A DNA stretch of 64,000 bases from Kribbella kalugense. GTDB taxonomy: Bacteria; Actinomycetota; Actinomycetes; Propionibacteriales; Kribbellaceae. The stretch spans positions 1,364,001-1,428,000 of the forward strand of contig NZ_SODF01000002.1 in NCBI RefSeq assembly GCF_004365875.1. The letters run 5' to 3'. The first letter of the stretch is position 1. Each line of letters opens with the position of its first letter. Under the pieces are notes generated by a model that had not been told where the DNA came from, did not search any database, and saw nothing but the letters and a program-made list of their open reading frames with translations. Shown piece after piece: positions 24,598-33,835 of this stretch. Made by a program: the position numbers and the translations under genes.

Positions 24598-25883
24598 CCC
24601 CAGAGGTCGTGACCCGCCGCGATCGCCTTGGCCAGAACAGACTTCACCGGCTTCTTGAGGACGGACGCCGCGGCGGCCACGTCGTCGTACTCCGGCTGGA
24701 CGTTGACCACCTGACCGCCGTACCGCGCGATCTTCACGTGGATGCGCTGGCCGTCGACCTCGACGGTGGCGAACTCGCGGTCGGCGGCGTGCTTGCGGAT
24801 GCCGAACTCACGCAGTCCGATCGCAGAGGTCTCGGACAGGATCACGGCCCGGACTGTTTCCGCGTTCGCGCGGCCGACGAGGACCGACAGGGTGTGCGCC
24901 GGTCGGCCCTTCTTCATCAGGATCGGGGTCAGCCACGCGTCGGCGGCGCCGGCCTCCATCAGCCGGGCCAGGACCTGCGGCCAGATCCGCGGGTCGAGGT
25001 CGTCGACGTTGGTCTCGTAGACGAGTTCGGTGGCGGAATCGTCGGTCGTCTCGCCGAGCACGACCCGGACGATGTTCGGCACCTCGACCGGGTCACGGCC
25101 GCCGGCCCCGACCCCGGTCTGCTCGATCCGCATCGGTGGCAGTGGACCGAAGTCGTCCGCCAGGGTCGCTAGCAGGGCCGCTCCGGTTGGTGTGGTCATC
25201 TCGTACGGCGCTTGGCCGCCAGTGACTGGTGCTTGGGCCTCGGAGAGTACGGCGAGGACCGCGGGGCCGGGGACAGGGATCCCGCCGTGTTGACCGCGTA
25301 CCTGACCGCCGCCTCCTAGAACGACGGTGGACACGACGATCCGGTCGATGTCGAGCGAGACGGAGGCAGCGGCTACTCCGACGATGTCGGCGATCGCGTC
25401 GAGTGCGCCGACCTCGTGGAAGTGCACTGCGTCGGGCTCGACACCGTGGGCGGCTGCCTCGGCGCGGGCGAGCCGAGCGAAGGTGTCTAGGGCTCGGGCT
25501 CGGACGGCGGTGTCCAGCTGAGCCTGCTCGAGCAAACGGCGAACCTCAGCCCACGGCCGAGTCGGCGGGTGCTGGTGCCCATGCCCTGCACTGTCGCCGC
25601 TCGCCGCATCTGCATGCCCGTGGCCGTGACCATGCCCGTGACCTGCGGCGTCGTGGCTGGTGTCGGGGATGCTCTCCGGGTGGGGGGTGCCGTCGACCTT
25701 GACGGTGGCTTTGGTGGCGGCGATCTGGTGGCGGGCGGTGAGGGCGACGGTGACCGACAACGATGGGTCGACCGCGGCGACCGCGGTGTTCACGACGTTG
25801 AGGTCGGCGCCGGCGGACAGGAATGCGCCGAGCAGCATGTCACCGGAGGCGCCGGCGGAGCAGTCGATCCAGGCGATGCGCAT
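24594..25883 (-). CDS. larC: Nickel-pincer cofactor biosynthesis protein LarC
   Basis: 429 residues. WIDCSAGASGDMLLGA at the start and TNVDDLDPRIWPQVL in the C-terminal half are LarC signatures; the His-rich loop (82-105, repeated HG) is the usual nickel-handling insert. LarC inserts nickel into the pyridinium bis-thiocarboxylate made by LarB and LarE for lactate racemase-type enzymes. No frameshift between the LarC1 and LarC2 parts is seen; the gene is a single frame. Start overlaps the larB stop by one base (TGATG). No larE or larA gene is present within the window. Confidence 0.92.
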   Translation of the reverse strand: MRIAWIDCSAGASGDMLLGAFLSAGADLNVVNTAVAAVDPSLSVTVALTARHQIAATKATVKVDGTPHPESIPDTSHDAAGHGHGHGHGHADAASGDSAGHGHQHPPTRPWAEVRRLLEQAQLDTAVRARALDTFARLARAEAAAHGVEPDAVHFHEVGALDAIADIVGVAAASVSLDIDRIVVSTVVLGGGGQVRGQHGGIPVPGPAVLAVLSEAQAPVTGGQAPYEMTTPTGAALLATLADDFGPLPPMRIEQTGVGAGGRDPVEVPNIVRVVLGETTDDSATELVYETNVDDLDPRIWPQVLARLMEAGAADAWLTPILMKKGRPAHTLSVLVGRANAETVRAVILSETSAIGLREFGIRKHAADREFATVEVDGQRIHVKIARYGGQVVNVQPEYDDVAAAASVLKKPVKSVLAKAIAAGHDLWG

Positions 25884-26599
25884 CAGGCGTCCTTCCTCTC
25901 GCGAGGAGCGGACCGGCGGGCAACGCGCGCGGCGAACACCCCGGCCCCGAAACCGTTGTCGATGTTCACGACGGACACTCCCGGCGCGCACGAGTTGAGC
26001 ATCCCGAGCAGCGCGGCCAGCCCACCGAACGAAGCGCCGTACCCAACCGACGTCGGCACAGCCACCAGCGGTACGCCGACCAGCCCGCCGACCACACTCG
26101 GCAGCGCACCCTCCATCCCGGCGACCACGATCAGGCAGTCCGCAGCGTCGAGCCGCTCGCGTACGCCGAGCACCCGGTGCAGCCCAGCCACACCCACGTC
26201 CGTGATCACATCCACCTCGGCGCCGAACACCCGTGCAGTCGTCGCCGCCTCAGCAGCCACCGGGGCATCCGACGTACCAGCAGCCACCACGGCGACCGTC
26301 CCGCGCAGTACGCCAGGCTCGCCGAGGACCGCCGTACGGCCAACCGGATCGACCACAGCATCCGGCAGCGCGGCAGTCACCGCCTCCTGCGCCTCGACCG
26401 TGAGCCGGGTCGCCAGTACGGCGCTGCCCGGGTGGGTGGCGTGCAGGGTCTGCAGCAGTTCCACGACCTGAGACGGCGTCTTGCCGGCTCCGTAGACGAC
26501 TTCGGCGTCGCCGGTACGCTCCAGCCGGTCGGTGTCGAGACGCGCGTAGCCGAGGTCGTGAACGCCCGGTTGTGGGCCCTGATCAGGCAAATGTGTCAC
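25883..26599 (-). CDS. larB: LarB, pyridinium-3,5-biscarboxylate synthase (nickel-pincer pathway)
   Basis: 238 residues of the PurE-like fold. VVAAGTSDAPVAAEAATTA (about 104-122) and VVAGMEGALPSVVGGLV, then PTSVGYGASFGGLAALL, match LarB, which carboxylates nicotinic acid adenine dinucleotide. N-terminal YARLDTDRLERTGDAEVVYGAGKT is also typical. The GTG start lies six bases after the -10 box TAGATT (complement at 26606-26611), so the mRNA is probably leaderless. It is co-transcribed with larC. Confidence 0.92.
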   Translation of the reverse strand: MTHLPDQGPQPGVHDLGYARLDTDRLERTGDAEVVYGAGKTPSQVVELLQTLHATHPGSAVLATRLTVEAQEAVTAALPDAVVDPVGRTAVLGEPGVLRGTVAVVAAGTSDAPVAAEAATTARVFGAEVDVITDVGVAGLHRVLGVRERLDAADCLIVVAGMEGALPSVVGGLVGVPLVAVPTSVGYGASFGGLAALLGMLNSCAPGVSVVNIDNGFGAGVFAARVARRSAPRERKDA

Positions 26600-26711
26600 G
26601 CCGCGAATCTACGTTGCCCCGGCCCGTGGTGCCGCATCCGTCCCGGCTCACACACGCTGTGCGATCGCCTGAACACTCAGGCATAACACCGGATGCTTTA
26701 GGCTCTCGTGC

Positions 26712-27191
26712 GTGTCTTCGACGTTAGCCGGTGCCTTCGGGGTCGCCGCCCTGTTCGTGGCGGTGCTCGCCCTGGTGTTCGCGATCCAGGCCCTCCGGGC
26801 CCGGACCGTCACGTCGGACAAACTCACCCCAGCCGCGGCCCCCGAACCGGAGCCGCAGCTCGAGCAGCCGGAACCCAAACCCGGCACGGTGAAGTCCGAA
26901 CTGCGCAAACTGAACAAGGACCTCGCCGCCACTCGCGGCGAACTGAAGGAGACCCTTCAGCACCTGGCGGTCGTCCGGTACGACGCTTTCGGCGATACCG
27001 GCGGCAAGCTGTCGTGGTCGATGGCGATCCTGGACAACCACGGCGACGGCGTCATCCTCACCTCGATCAACAGCCGCGCCGACGCCCGCACCTACGCCAA
27101 AGAAATCAAAACCTTCACCAGCGAGTCCAAACTCTCCCCAGAAGAGGAAGAGGCGCTGGAAACCCTCCGCAAGGAATCCGAACAGCCGTAA
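26712..27191 (+). CDS. DUF4446-family membrane-anchored protein
   Basis: 159 residues: one N-terminal membrane helix (about 7-27), a Pro/Glu-rich linker, a coiled-coil-like KSELRKLNKDLAATRGELKETLQ (about 61-83) and the conserved HLAVVRYDAFGDTGGKLSWSMAILD core of DUF4446. Function unknown; family members are often near serS or chromosome-partition genes. GTG start seven bases after TAGGCT (26699-26704), so leaderless. Divergent from larB. Confidence 0.85.
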   Translation: MSSTLAGAFGVAALFVAVLALVFAIQALRARTVTSDKLTPAAAPEPEPQLEQPEPKPGTVKSELRKLNKDLAATRGELKETLQHLAVVRYDAFGDTGGKLSWSMAILDNHGDGVILTSINSRADARTYAKEIKTFTSESKLSPEEEEALETLRKESEQP

Positions 27192-27194
27192 ACA

Positions 27195-27292
27195 CCCCCG
27201 CGGGTTGGGGTGGGGATCTGCAGGCCATCGCAATGCGGGCCGTCGGGGTGGCTCCCGCGGGGGCTCCCGGCTGCGAGGGCCGTTGTGATGGC
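27195..27292. repeat. Interleaved inverted repeats between convergent genes
   Basis: CCCCCGCGGG (27195-27204) pairs exactly with CCCGCGGGGG (27254-27263). GCCATCGCAA (27224-27233) pairs with TTGTGATGGC (27283-27292) with one G-T wobble. The four arms alternate, each pair 59 bases apart, so both stems would form a pseudoknot. It may simply act as a bidirectional terminator between the DUF4446 and lipid-kinase genes. Confidence 0.4.
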
Positions 27293-27351
27293 GTGGGGAT
27301 CCGGCTGGGGGTGATGTCCGCCGGGTGAAGGCCGCCGGGCACGGAGGCTGG

Positions 27352-28944
27352 TTAGCGGCGTTTGGGGACTCGGGCTGTTAGGGCGCCGGGCTCGATTTCG
27401 CAGGACAGGTATTGGCCGGGGCCGATGGGGTCGCCGTCTAGTTGGCGTTGGACGGCTACGGCGGCGTGGATTTCGACTTTGCGGCCGGTGAAGCGTTCTA
27501 GGTACATGTCGGCGCGGTTTGTCCTCGTCATCAGGCGCCAGAGGACGATCGGCCACTGGGTCACCCGGCGTGGTGCGATGACCACCACGTCCAGCAAGCC
27601 ATCGTCCGGCCGCGCGTCCGGCAGCAGCGGGATGTTCGCCTGCAGCATCCCGACGTTCCCGACCACGACCGTTCGGACCCGGCGGTCGATCGGCTCGGCC
27701 TCGTCGATCGTGAGCTGGACTCGGACCGACGGATGGTTGATGTTCTTCGCCGCGCCCACCAGGTACGCCGTCCAGCCGATCTGCTTCTTCAGGTGCGGCG
27801 GGGCGTCCGAGATGATCGCCGCGTCCAGCCCGAGCCCGGCCATCACCGCGAACCGGTCGGTGTCCAGCCCGTCGCCGTGTACGCGGACCAGGTCGATCCG
27901 TCGATCGCGACCCTCGAGGATCCGCTCCAATGCGTCGTCCAGGTCGAGCGGGATGTGCAGGTTGCGAGCCAGCAGGTTGCCCGTGCCGGCCGGGATCACC
28001 CCGACCGGGATCCCGGTGTGAGCCAGCGCCGAGCACACCACGCGGACCGTCCCGTCCCCGCCGGCGACCAGCACCAGGTCCGACTCGTTCTCGATCGCCT
28101 GCTTGGCCATCGCGTTCCCGGCGTCGTCCTCCCGGGTCTCCAGCCACAGCGGTTCGTCGTACCCACGGACCTCGAGCGCCCGCGTCACCTTCCGCCGGAA
28201 CGCCAGTCCGTCGCCGACCTTGATCGGGTTCACGATCACGGCAGCCCGCGGCGGGGCCGTCGTACCGTCGCTCTCGGACGGGGTACGACGACGTCGCCGG
28301 CGCAGCCCTGGCCGGAGGCCGAACCCGATCGACGTCGCGGTCAGGATCGCCAGCCCGAGCGCCCAGCCGCCGAGCACGTCGGACACGTAGTGGACGTTCA
28401 GCGCGATCCGGTCGGCGGACGCGATCCAGACCACCGCGATCACCGGCAGCAGCACCAGCAGCCGGAACCGCCGCCGCCAGCCGCGCACAGACGGCAGCAC
28501 CACGCCGAGCGCGCCTGCCATCACGAAGGCGGCCGTCGCATGGCCGGACACGTACGACCAGCCGTCCGCATCGACCAGAGCCTGGGCCGGATGTGGTCTC
28601 GTGAAGATGTACTGGACCGCCTCGACCAGGCCGAGCTCCGCGCCGGCGCTCACCAGCAGCCACATCGTCAGCAGCCGAGCCCGGCGGCGCCAGAGGTAGG
28701 CGGCGACGACCACGATCACGGCCCGCGAGGTCCACGGCAGCACCACCGCCCCGATGACCTGCCAGAAGTCGACCACGTTCGGGCGAATAGCGCCGTACGC
28801 CGCCGCTCGGGCCGCCACCGACTGGTCCCAGCGCGCCAGCGGAGGCCAGTGCTCGAACACCAGCAAAGTGATCACGATGAAGGGCAGAGCACCCAGGACG
28901 ACCGTGAGCGCACGGCCGACCGGACTGGGTGGGTGGTGGTTCAT
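27352..28944 (-). CDS. PAP2 phosphatase fused to a diacylglycerol/sphingosine-kinase-type domain
   Basis: 530 residues. N-terminal half: several membrane helices with PAP2 motifs SGHATAAF (133-140) and [17 protein letters not shown] (177-193). C-terminal half: DAGK catalytic domain with [10 protein letters not shown] (233-242), GGDGTV (295-300), [19 protein letters not shown] and AGLGLDAA. The protein thus joins a lipid-phosphate phosphatase with a lipid kinase. Such fusions are known in actinobacteria; the physiological lipid is not known. The ATG at 28944 is chosen because it directly precedes the first membrane segment. Divergent from serS. Confidence 0.87.
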   Translation of the reverse strand: MNHHPPSPVGRALTVVLGALPFIVITLLVFEHWPPLARWDQSVAARAAAYGAIRPNVVDFWQVIGAVVLPWTSRAVIVVVAAYLWRRRARLLTMWLLVSAGAELGLVEAVQYIFTRPHPAQALVDADGWSYVSGHATAAFVMAGALGVVLPSVRGWRRRFRLLVLLPVIAVVWIASADRIALNVHYVSDVLGGWALGLAILTATSIGFGLRPGLRRRRRRTPSESDGTTAPPRAAVIVNPIKVGDGLAFRRKVTRALEVRGYDEPLWLETREDDAGNAMAKQAIENESDLVLVAGGDGTVRVVCSALAHTGIPVGVIPAGTGNLLARNLHIPLDLDDALERILEGRDRRIDLVRVHGDGLDTDRFAVMAGLGLDAAIISDAPPHLKKQIGWTAYLVGAAKNINHPSVRVQLTIDEAEPIDRRVRTVVVGNVGMLQANIPLLPDARPDDGLLDVVVIAPRRVTQWPIVLWRLMTRTNRADMYLERFTGRKVEIHAAVAVQRQLDGDPIGPGQYLSCEIEPGALTARVPKRR

Positions 28945-29038
28945 TGCCCGCTCGGATCCCCCTCTGTGGTCACGTGACGCCACCCCATCATCCCGAATAC
29001 ACTTCGCCGCTTCTGACACGCCCCGATACCCTCAGGGT

Positions 29039-30313
29039 GTGATTGACGCGAAACTGCTCCGTGAGAACCCTGATGCCGTCCGCGCGGCCCTGACCAAGCG
29101 CGGCGAGAGTACAGACCTGGTCGACCAGATCCTGGTCGCCGACAGTGAGCGTCGATCGTCCATCTCCGCCTTCGAGGCGCTCCGGGCCGAGCAGAAGACG
29201 CTCGGCAAGGCGGTCGCTCAGGCCAAGGGCGACGAGCGGACCGCGCTGCTGGAGCGGACCAAGGCGCTGGCCGCCGAGGTGAAGACCAACGAGGCCGCCG
29301 CGAACGACGCCGGCCGCCGGTACGACGAGCTGGCCGCCAGCCTGCCGAACCTGGTCTCCGACGAGGCCCCGGTCGGCGGCGAGGACGACTTCGTCGTGGT
29401 GGAGGAGGTCGGCAAGCCGCGCGACTTCGCCGCCGAGGGCTTCGAGCCCCGCGACCACCTCGAGCTGGGCGAACTGCTCGGCGCGATCGACATGGAACGC
29501 GGCGCGAAGATCAGCGGCTCGCGGTTCTACTTCCTCAAGGGCGCCGGGATGCTGCTCCAGCTCGGCATGCTGCAGCTGGCCGTCCAGCAGGCGGTCGAGA
29601 ACGGGTTCACCCCGATGATCACGCCGACGCTGGTCAAGCCGGAGGTGATGGACGGCACCGGGTACCTGAACGCGCACGACGACGTCTACCGGCTCGAGGA
29701 CCCCGAGCTGTACCTCACCGGTACGTCGGAGGTCGCCCTGGCCGGCTACCACATGGACGAGATCCTCGACCTGACCGCGGGCCCGATCCGGTACGCCGGC
29801 TGGTCGTCCTGCTACCGCAAGGAAGCCGGGTCGCACGGGAAGGACACCCGCGGGATCATCCGCGTCCACCAGTTCGACAAGGTCGAGATGTTCTCCTACT
29901 GCAGGCTCGAGGACGCTGCCGCCGAGCACCTGCGGCTGCTGGCCTGGGAGAAGGAGATGCTCGACAAGATGGAGCTGAGCTACCGGGTGATCGACACCGC
30001 GACCGGTGACCTCGGCGTCTCGGCGTACCGGAAGTTCGACTGCGAGGCGTGGGTGCCGACGCAGGGCCGGTACCGCGAGCTGACCTCGACGTCGAACTGC
30101 ACGGACTTCCAGGCCCGCCGGCTGAACATCCGGCACCGCGACGCCGACGGCAAGACGCAGCCGGTCGCGACGCTGAACGGCACACTGGCCACCACCCGCT
30201 GGATCGTCGCCATCCTGGAGACCCACCAGCTCAAAGACGGCTCGGTCCGAGTGCCAACCGCCCTCCAGCCGTACGTCGGCGGTCGCGAGGTCCTCGAACC
30301 GGTCAACAAATGA
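29039..30313 (+). CDS. serS: Seryl-tRNA synthetase
   Basis: 424 residues, usual family length. N-terminal coiled-coil tRNA-binding arm (about 30-100), motif 2 ([20 protein letters not shown], then FDKVEMF), [12 protein letters not shown] and motif 3 ([15 protein letters not shown]). It charges tRNA-Ser with serine; a tRNA-Ser gene lies 19 kb downstream. The GTG at 29039 is six bases after TACCCT (29027-29032), so the mRNA is probably leaderless with no T-box. The stop overlaps the HAD phosphatase start (ATGA). Confidence 0.97.
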   Translation: MIDAKLLRENPDAVRAALTKRGESTDLVDQILVADSERRSSISAFEALRAEQKTLGKAVAQAKGDERTALLERTKALAAEVKTNEAAANDAGRRYDELAASLPNLVSDEAPVGGEDDFVVVEEVGKPRDFAAEGFEPRDHLELGELLGAIDMERGAKISGSRFYFLKGAGMLLQLGMLQLAVQQAVENGFTPMITPTLVKPEVMDGTGYLNAHDDVYRLEDPELYLTGTSEVALAGYHMDEILDLTAGPIRYAGWSSCYRKEAGSHGKDTRGIIRVHQFDKVEMFSYCRLEDAAAEHLRLLAWEKEMLDKMELSYRVIDTATGDLGVSAYRKFDCEAWVPTQGRYRELTSTSNCTDFQARRLNIRHRDADGKTQPVATLNGTLATTRWIVAILETHQLKDGSVRVPTALQPYVGGREVLEPVNK

Positions 30314-31104
30314 CGGACCGACCGCGGCCGACGGCCGTTGCCCTGGACATCGATGGGACGTTGATCGACCACGACGAGGGCCTGTCGCCCGCGGTCGTCG
30401 ACGCGGTCCGCCGTACTGCCGCGCAGGTGCCGGTGATCCTGGCGACCGGCCGGGCCTGGTCGACCACGAAGCCGGTGGCCGAGCGGCTCGGCCTGCCGGC
30501 CGGCGGGTTCGTTGTCTGTAGCAACGGTGCACGGACGATGCGGTTCCCGGACGGTGAGGTCGTCGACGAGCGGACGTTCGACCCGACGACGGTGATCGCC
30601 TCGGTGCGCAAGTACGCGCCGAACGCGCGGATGGCGGTCGAGGAGTCCGACGGCACCTACCTGGTCACCGCACCGTTCCCGGACGGCGACCTCGGCCGGG
30701 ACGCCAGGATCCGCGTGGTCGGCGACGACGAGCTCGCGCCGCAACCTGTGACCCGGTTGATCATCCGCGACCCGGACCAGTCCGAGAGCGACTTTGTCCA
30801 CCTGGCGGAACGGCTCGGCCTGCACGGCGTCAGCTACTTCGTCGGATGGACCGCCTGGCTCGACATTGCGCCCGAGGGCGTGGACAAGTCAACCGGGCTG
30901 AAGGTCGCGCTCGCACAGTACGACCTCGATCCTTCCGGCCTGCTGGCAATAGGTGACGGACGCAACGATATCGAGATGCTGACCTACGCAGGCCTCGGCA
31001 TCGCGATGGGCGCAGCGCCCGACGAGGTCAAGGCCGCCGCCGACGAGGTCACCAAGTCCGTCCAGGACGACGGTGCCGCGACCATACTCAACCGCTGGTT
31101 CTGA
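30310..31104 (+). CDS. HAD hydrolase, Cof/phosphoglycolate-phosphatase-like (IIB cap)
   Basis: 264 residues. HAD motif I is DIDGT (13-17), motif II TGR in VILATGRAW, motif III Lys in [10 protein letters not shown] and motif [12 protein letters not shown] (about 217-226). The cap inserted between motifs II and III is of the IIB (Cof) type. Likely a broad sugar-phosphate or FMN phosphatase. Coupled by ATGA to serS, an arrangement common in actinobacteria. A second paralogue lies at 32396. Confidence 0.87.
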   Translation: MTDRPRPTAVALDIDGTLIDHDEGLSPAVVDAVRRTAAQVPVILATGRAWSTTKPVAERLGLPAGGFVVCSNGARTMRFPDGEVVDERTFDPTTVIASVRKYAPNARMAVEESDGTYLVTAPFPDGDLGRDARIRVVGDDELAPQPVTRLIIRDPDQSESDFVHLAERLGLHGVSYFVGWTAWLDIAPEGVDKSTGLKVALAQYDLDPSGLLAIGDGRNDIEMLTYAGLGIAMGAAPDEVKAAADEVTKSVQDDGAATILNRWF

Positions 31105-31126
31105 CGCAACGCCTTTCGGGCAGCGC

Positions 31127-31154
31127 CGAAAGGGTTGACGTCGAAAGGGTTGAC
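31127..31154. repeat. Two tandem copies of a 13-base unit
   Basis: CGAAAGGGTTGAC occurs at 31127-31139 and 31142-31154, a 15-base period. The first copy also pairs with CCTTTCGG (31112-31119) as CCGAAAGG (31126-31133). They lie just upstream of the main terminator. Confidence 0.55.
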
Positions 31155-31180
31155 AGGGCAACTTTGCCGTAGGCAACCGA

Positions 31181-31220
31181 AAGGCCCGGAACCCCTGCTT
31201 TCACAGGGCTTCCGGGCCTT
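31181..31220. terminator. Bidirectional hairpin terminator
   Basis: AAGGCCCGGAA-C-CCCTG (31181-31197) pairs with CAGGG-C-TTCCGGGCCTT (31204-31220) with a six-base loop, giving 16 pairs and one internal mismatch. A-rich and T-rich ends suit termination of both the HAD gene and the convergent whiB-like gene. Confidence 0.85.
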
Positions 31221-31263
31221 CGCTGTCAGTGACCGATAGTCCGCTGGCGGGCCGAGTATCGGA

Positions 31264-31905
31264 TCAGGCGACCCGGCTGCTGCCGGTCCGGCGGGGCTGG
31301 CACTGCTGGTCGACCACGGTGTCGAACGCGTCCAGCACGGCGCTGACCTCGGGACGCGGCCGCGGCGTCTTGGCCGCCGGGCTCTGACCGCGGCGCGCAC
31401 GGCGCAGGTGCCGCTTGACCGTCGACAGCGAGCATCCCAGCCGCATGGCCAGCGACTCCAGGCTGTCGTTCGGGTACTGCGTCCGCAGCCGGAGCACCTC
31501 TTCGTGGCTCACCGGACGGCGGGTCCCGCGCGCACCGGCAAGCTGGTCGAAGTCGTCGGCCTGCACCTCGACGTCGAGCAGGTTGCGGATCGAACGCCGT
31601 TGTACCGCAGTGGTTCCGGCGACGAAGCCGCTCACGTCGTGCTCGGCGACGGCGCTGTACAGGCATTCGGTGAACACCGGGCACGAGGCGCACAGCGCCT
31701 TGGCCTCACGGACAAGCTGTTCGTACCGCTCCCGTGTACGACGGGTTGCGGACGCGGGCGGCGGCTCTTCCATCAGGCGGTGCTGAAAAATGTCGGTACG
31801 GGCGATGCAGCCGGTCATTGCCCCCTGCCTGATGGAAGCTGTGTCGACAGCCGCTCGGGAGCTGCTGCCCCCCGGCCCCGCTAGATTGGCGCTGTTGACG
31901 GTCAT
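31264..31905 (-). CDS. WhiB-family iron-sulfur regulator with C-terminal helix-turn-helix
   Basis: 213 residues, about twice the size of a standard Wbl protein. Four Cys (33, 72, 75, 81) in the C-x38-CxxC-x5-C pattern can hold a [4Fe-4S] cluster; the usual G-V-W-G-G turn is replaced by GFVAGTT (93-99). A C-terminal extension carries a helix-turn-helix (about 148-173: SLESLAMRLGCSLSTVKRHL), followed by a basic tail. ATG at 31905 has GGGGAG at good spacing; a TTG three bases earlier is less likely. It lies divergent from a HAD gene across 490 bases, in line with the long leaders of wbl genes. Confidence 0.82.
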   Translation of the reverse strand: MTVNSANLAGPGGSSSRAAVDTASIRQGAMTGCIARTDIFQHRLMEEPPPASATRRTRERYEQLVREAKALCASCPVFTECLYSAVAEHDVSGFVAGTTAVQRRSIRNLLDVEVQADDFDQLAGARGTRRPVSHEEVLRLRTQYPNDSLESLAMRLGCSLSTVKRHLRRARRGQSPAAKTPRPRPEVSAVLDAFDTVVDQQCQPRRTGSSRVA

Positions 31906-32383
31906 CAAGGCTCCCCAAGTATCAAGACCCGAATGAACGAACGATGTATGCCGTTCGTCCGCACAGATCCGCTAGCTGATGGACCCGCGCTTTGTTGCCG
32001 GCCCACCGTGTCGTCCCGGGCGCGGGACGCACCGATCCATAACTGTTGACGCCACTGCCGAGGTTTTGGTTGCAGCCAATTCCACAACAGTTCTTCGACG
32101 TTTGTGTATGTGCTTCCGGAGGTGGGCGGCTTCAGTCGCGCTGATCCAGAACACGCTTAGGACGCGGCCGAACAGCCGCCGGTTCCCCACCAGACCAACG
32201 CATGAAATCACGCGCCAACCGCGTGGCGCAGGGGAACTTGCTGCCTTTGCAGCATCCTGCCGTAACGGTCTGATGACGTTGTCAAAAGCTCAATCAGATA
32301 AGTCAAAAACGGCTGAATCCGCTGTCCAACGGCTTGCGCCCGGGCTACTCGAAGGAGTAATGCGATACCGGCTCGGACGACGA
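31906..32383. other. Long intergenic leader between whiB-like and HAD genes
   Basis: No gene supported. ACGAACG (31937-31943) and CGTTCGT (31952-31958) form an inverted repeat 32-53 bases from the WhiB start. The 32260-32330 part is unusually AT-rich for the window (for example gttgtcaaaagctcaatcag at 32279-32298), which suggests promoter sequence. A GAAGGAG and in-frame ATG at 32360 offer an alternative start for the next gene. Confidence 0.35.
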
Positions 32384-32395
32384 TACGGTGACCTC

Positions 32396-33205
32396 GTGAC
32401 GGCTTCGCAGTACCCCCGCCTGATAGCCACCGATCTGGACGGAACACTAGTACACAGTGATGGAACCGTGTCCGCCCGCACCTTGACAGCGGTGCACGCC
32501 GCGCAGCGCGCCGGCAGTGTTTTCGTGATGGTTACCGCCCGGCCACCTCGCTGGCTGCACGACCTGTCCGACCTGGTCGGTGAGCACGGCGTCGCGATAG
32601 TTGCCAACGGCGCTATTTTGTACGACGTCCTGCACCGTAAGGCGATTCGGACCCGGTTGATCGATCCCGCGGTCGCGCTGGACGTCGCGCAGGCGATTCG
32701 CAAGGCGATCCCGGACGTGCAGTTCGCGATCGAGCGACCGGACCGCTACGGACAGGAACCGGTCTACCTCAATCGCTGGCCTAAACCTGACAACACGTTG
32801 ATCGCGGCGGTCGAGGAGCTACTTTCGGAGCCGGCCGCAAAGCTGCTCGTCCGGCATCCGAGTCTGCACTCGGACGAGCTGCTGGCTCGCGTCACACCGT
32901 TGGTCGGCCAACGAGTCACGGCCAGCCACAGCGGAGGTCATGGATTGGTGGAGATTTCGGCGACCGGGGTCTCGAAGGCCGCGATGCTGGCCGATTTCGC
33001 CGCAGAGCAAGGAATCTCGGCTGCTGAGACGATCGCCTTCGGTGATTCGATCAACGATCTGCCGATGCTCGCCTGGGCCGGTACGTCGTACGGCGTGGCG
33101 AACGCGCATCCCGAAGTACTAGCCGTGGTGGACAAAATTGCCCCGGCAAACGACGAGGACGGCGTCGCCGCCGTCCTCGAGGAGTTGTTCCAGCCTTTGA
33201 AATAA
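32396..33205 (+). CDS. HAD hydrolase, Cof family (IIB cap)
   Basis: 269 residues. Motif I DLDGT in LIATDLDGTLV, motif II TAR in FVMVTARPPRW, Lys in GVSKAAMLADF and motif IV FGDSINDLPML near residue 212 are complete. The cap type is IIB, as in sugar-phosphate and FMN phosphatases. GTG at 32396 is six bases after TACGGT (32384-32389), which favours a leaderless start; an ATG at 32360 with GAAGGAG two bases upstream is the alternative. The 3' end is four bases from the convergent bpa stop. Confidence 0.85.
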   Translation: MTASQYPRLIATDLDGTLVHSDGTVSARTLTAVHAAQRAGSVFVMVTARPPRWLHDLSDLVGEHGVAIVANGAILYDVLHRKAIRTRLIDPAVALDVAQAIRKAIPDVQFAIERPDRYGQEPVYLNRWPKPDNTLIAAVEELLSEPAAKLLVRHPSLHSDELLARVTPLVGQRVTASHSGGHGLVEISATGVSKAAMLADFAAEQGISAAETIAFGDSINDLPMLAWAGTSYGVANAHPEVLAVVDKIAPANDEDGVAAVLEELFQPLK

Positions 33206-33209
33206 GGCG

Positions 33210-33815
33210 TTACAGATACATCCCGGCGCTGCCCGGGCCGTCGGTCGTGCTGGCCTGCGGGGCGCCCGGGAAGCCGGGGTGTTCTTCGCCGGGCAGCTGC
33301 TGGCCGCCGGGTAGTGCGCGACGCATCTGCTCCAGCTGCTGGCGCGCGGCCATCTGCTGTGCGAAAAGGGCCGTCTGGATGCCGTGGAACAAGCCTTCCA
33401 GCCAACCGACCAGCTGCGCCTGCGCGATCCGCAGTTCGGCGTCGGACGGGGTGCTGTCGTCGGTGAAGTCGAGGCTGAGCCGCTCCAGCTCTTCGACCAG
33501 CTCCGGCGCCAGACCGCTCTCCAACTCCTTGACCGACGCCTCGTGGATCGAGCGCAGCCGGGCCCGGGAGGCCTCGTCGAGCGGAGCCGACTTCACCTCT
33601 TCGAGCAGCTGCCGGATCATGTTGGCGACCCGCATCACCTTGGCCGGCTGCTCGACCAGCTCGGTCACCGACCGCGGTTCGTCCGCGTGTTCGTCGTGAT
33701 CGGAGCGCGGCGGCCCCTCGACAGCCATGCCGTCGGGCCCGACGATCAGCACCTTGCCGTCCTCGGTCCTCGCCCCGGCCATCGGAACTCCCTGGCCCTC
33801 GCTGCTCTCGCTCAT
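33210..33815 (-). CDS. bpa: Bacterial proteasome activator Bpa (PafE)
   Basis: 201 residues. The helical core (about 45-165), containing VTELVEQPAKVMRVANMIRQ (50-69), APLDEASRARLRSIHEASV and QLVGWLEGLFHGIQTALFAQ, is that of Bpa/PafE, the ATP-independent ring activator of the actinobacterial 20S proteasome. The protein ends AGMYL; the mycobacterial protein ends in GQYL, the motif that docks into the proteasome, so the key Tyr-Leu end is kept. The ATG is six bases after TAGGAT (complement at 33822-33827), and GGGGAG lies between. Confidence 0.9.
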   Translation of the reverse strand: MSESSEGQGVPMAGARTEDGKVLIVGPDGMAVEGPPRSDHDEHADEPRSVTELVEQPAKVMRVANMIRQLLEEVKSAPLDEASRARLRSIHEASVKELESGLAPELVEELERLSLDFTDDSTPSDAELRIAQAQLVGWLEGLFHGIQTALFAQQMAARQQLEQMRRALPGGQQLPGEEHPGFPGAPQASTTDGPGSAGMYL

Positions 33816-33835
33816 CTCCCCATCCTAGGCGCGCC

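Noticed and set aside
27092-28735. A 547-residue open frame on the complement
   Set aside because: It lies in another frame of the lipid-kinase fusion gene, is Arg/Gly-rich and low-complexity, and has no motif; the in-register frame carries clear PAP2 and DAGK motifs.
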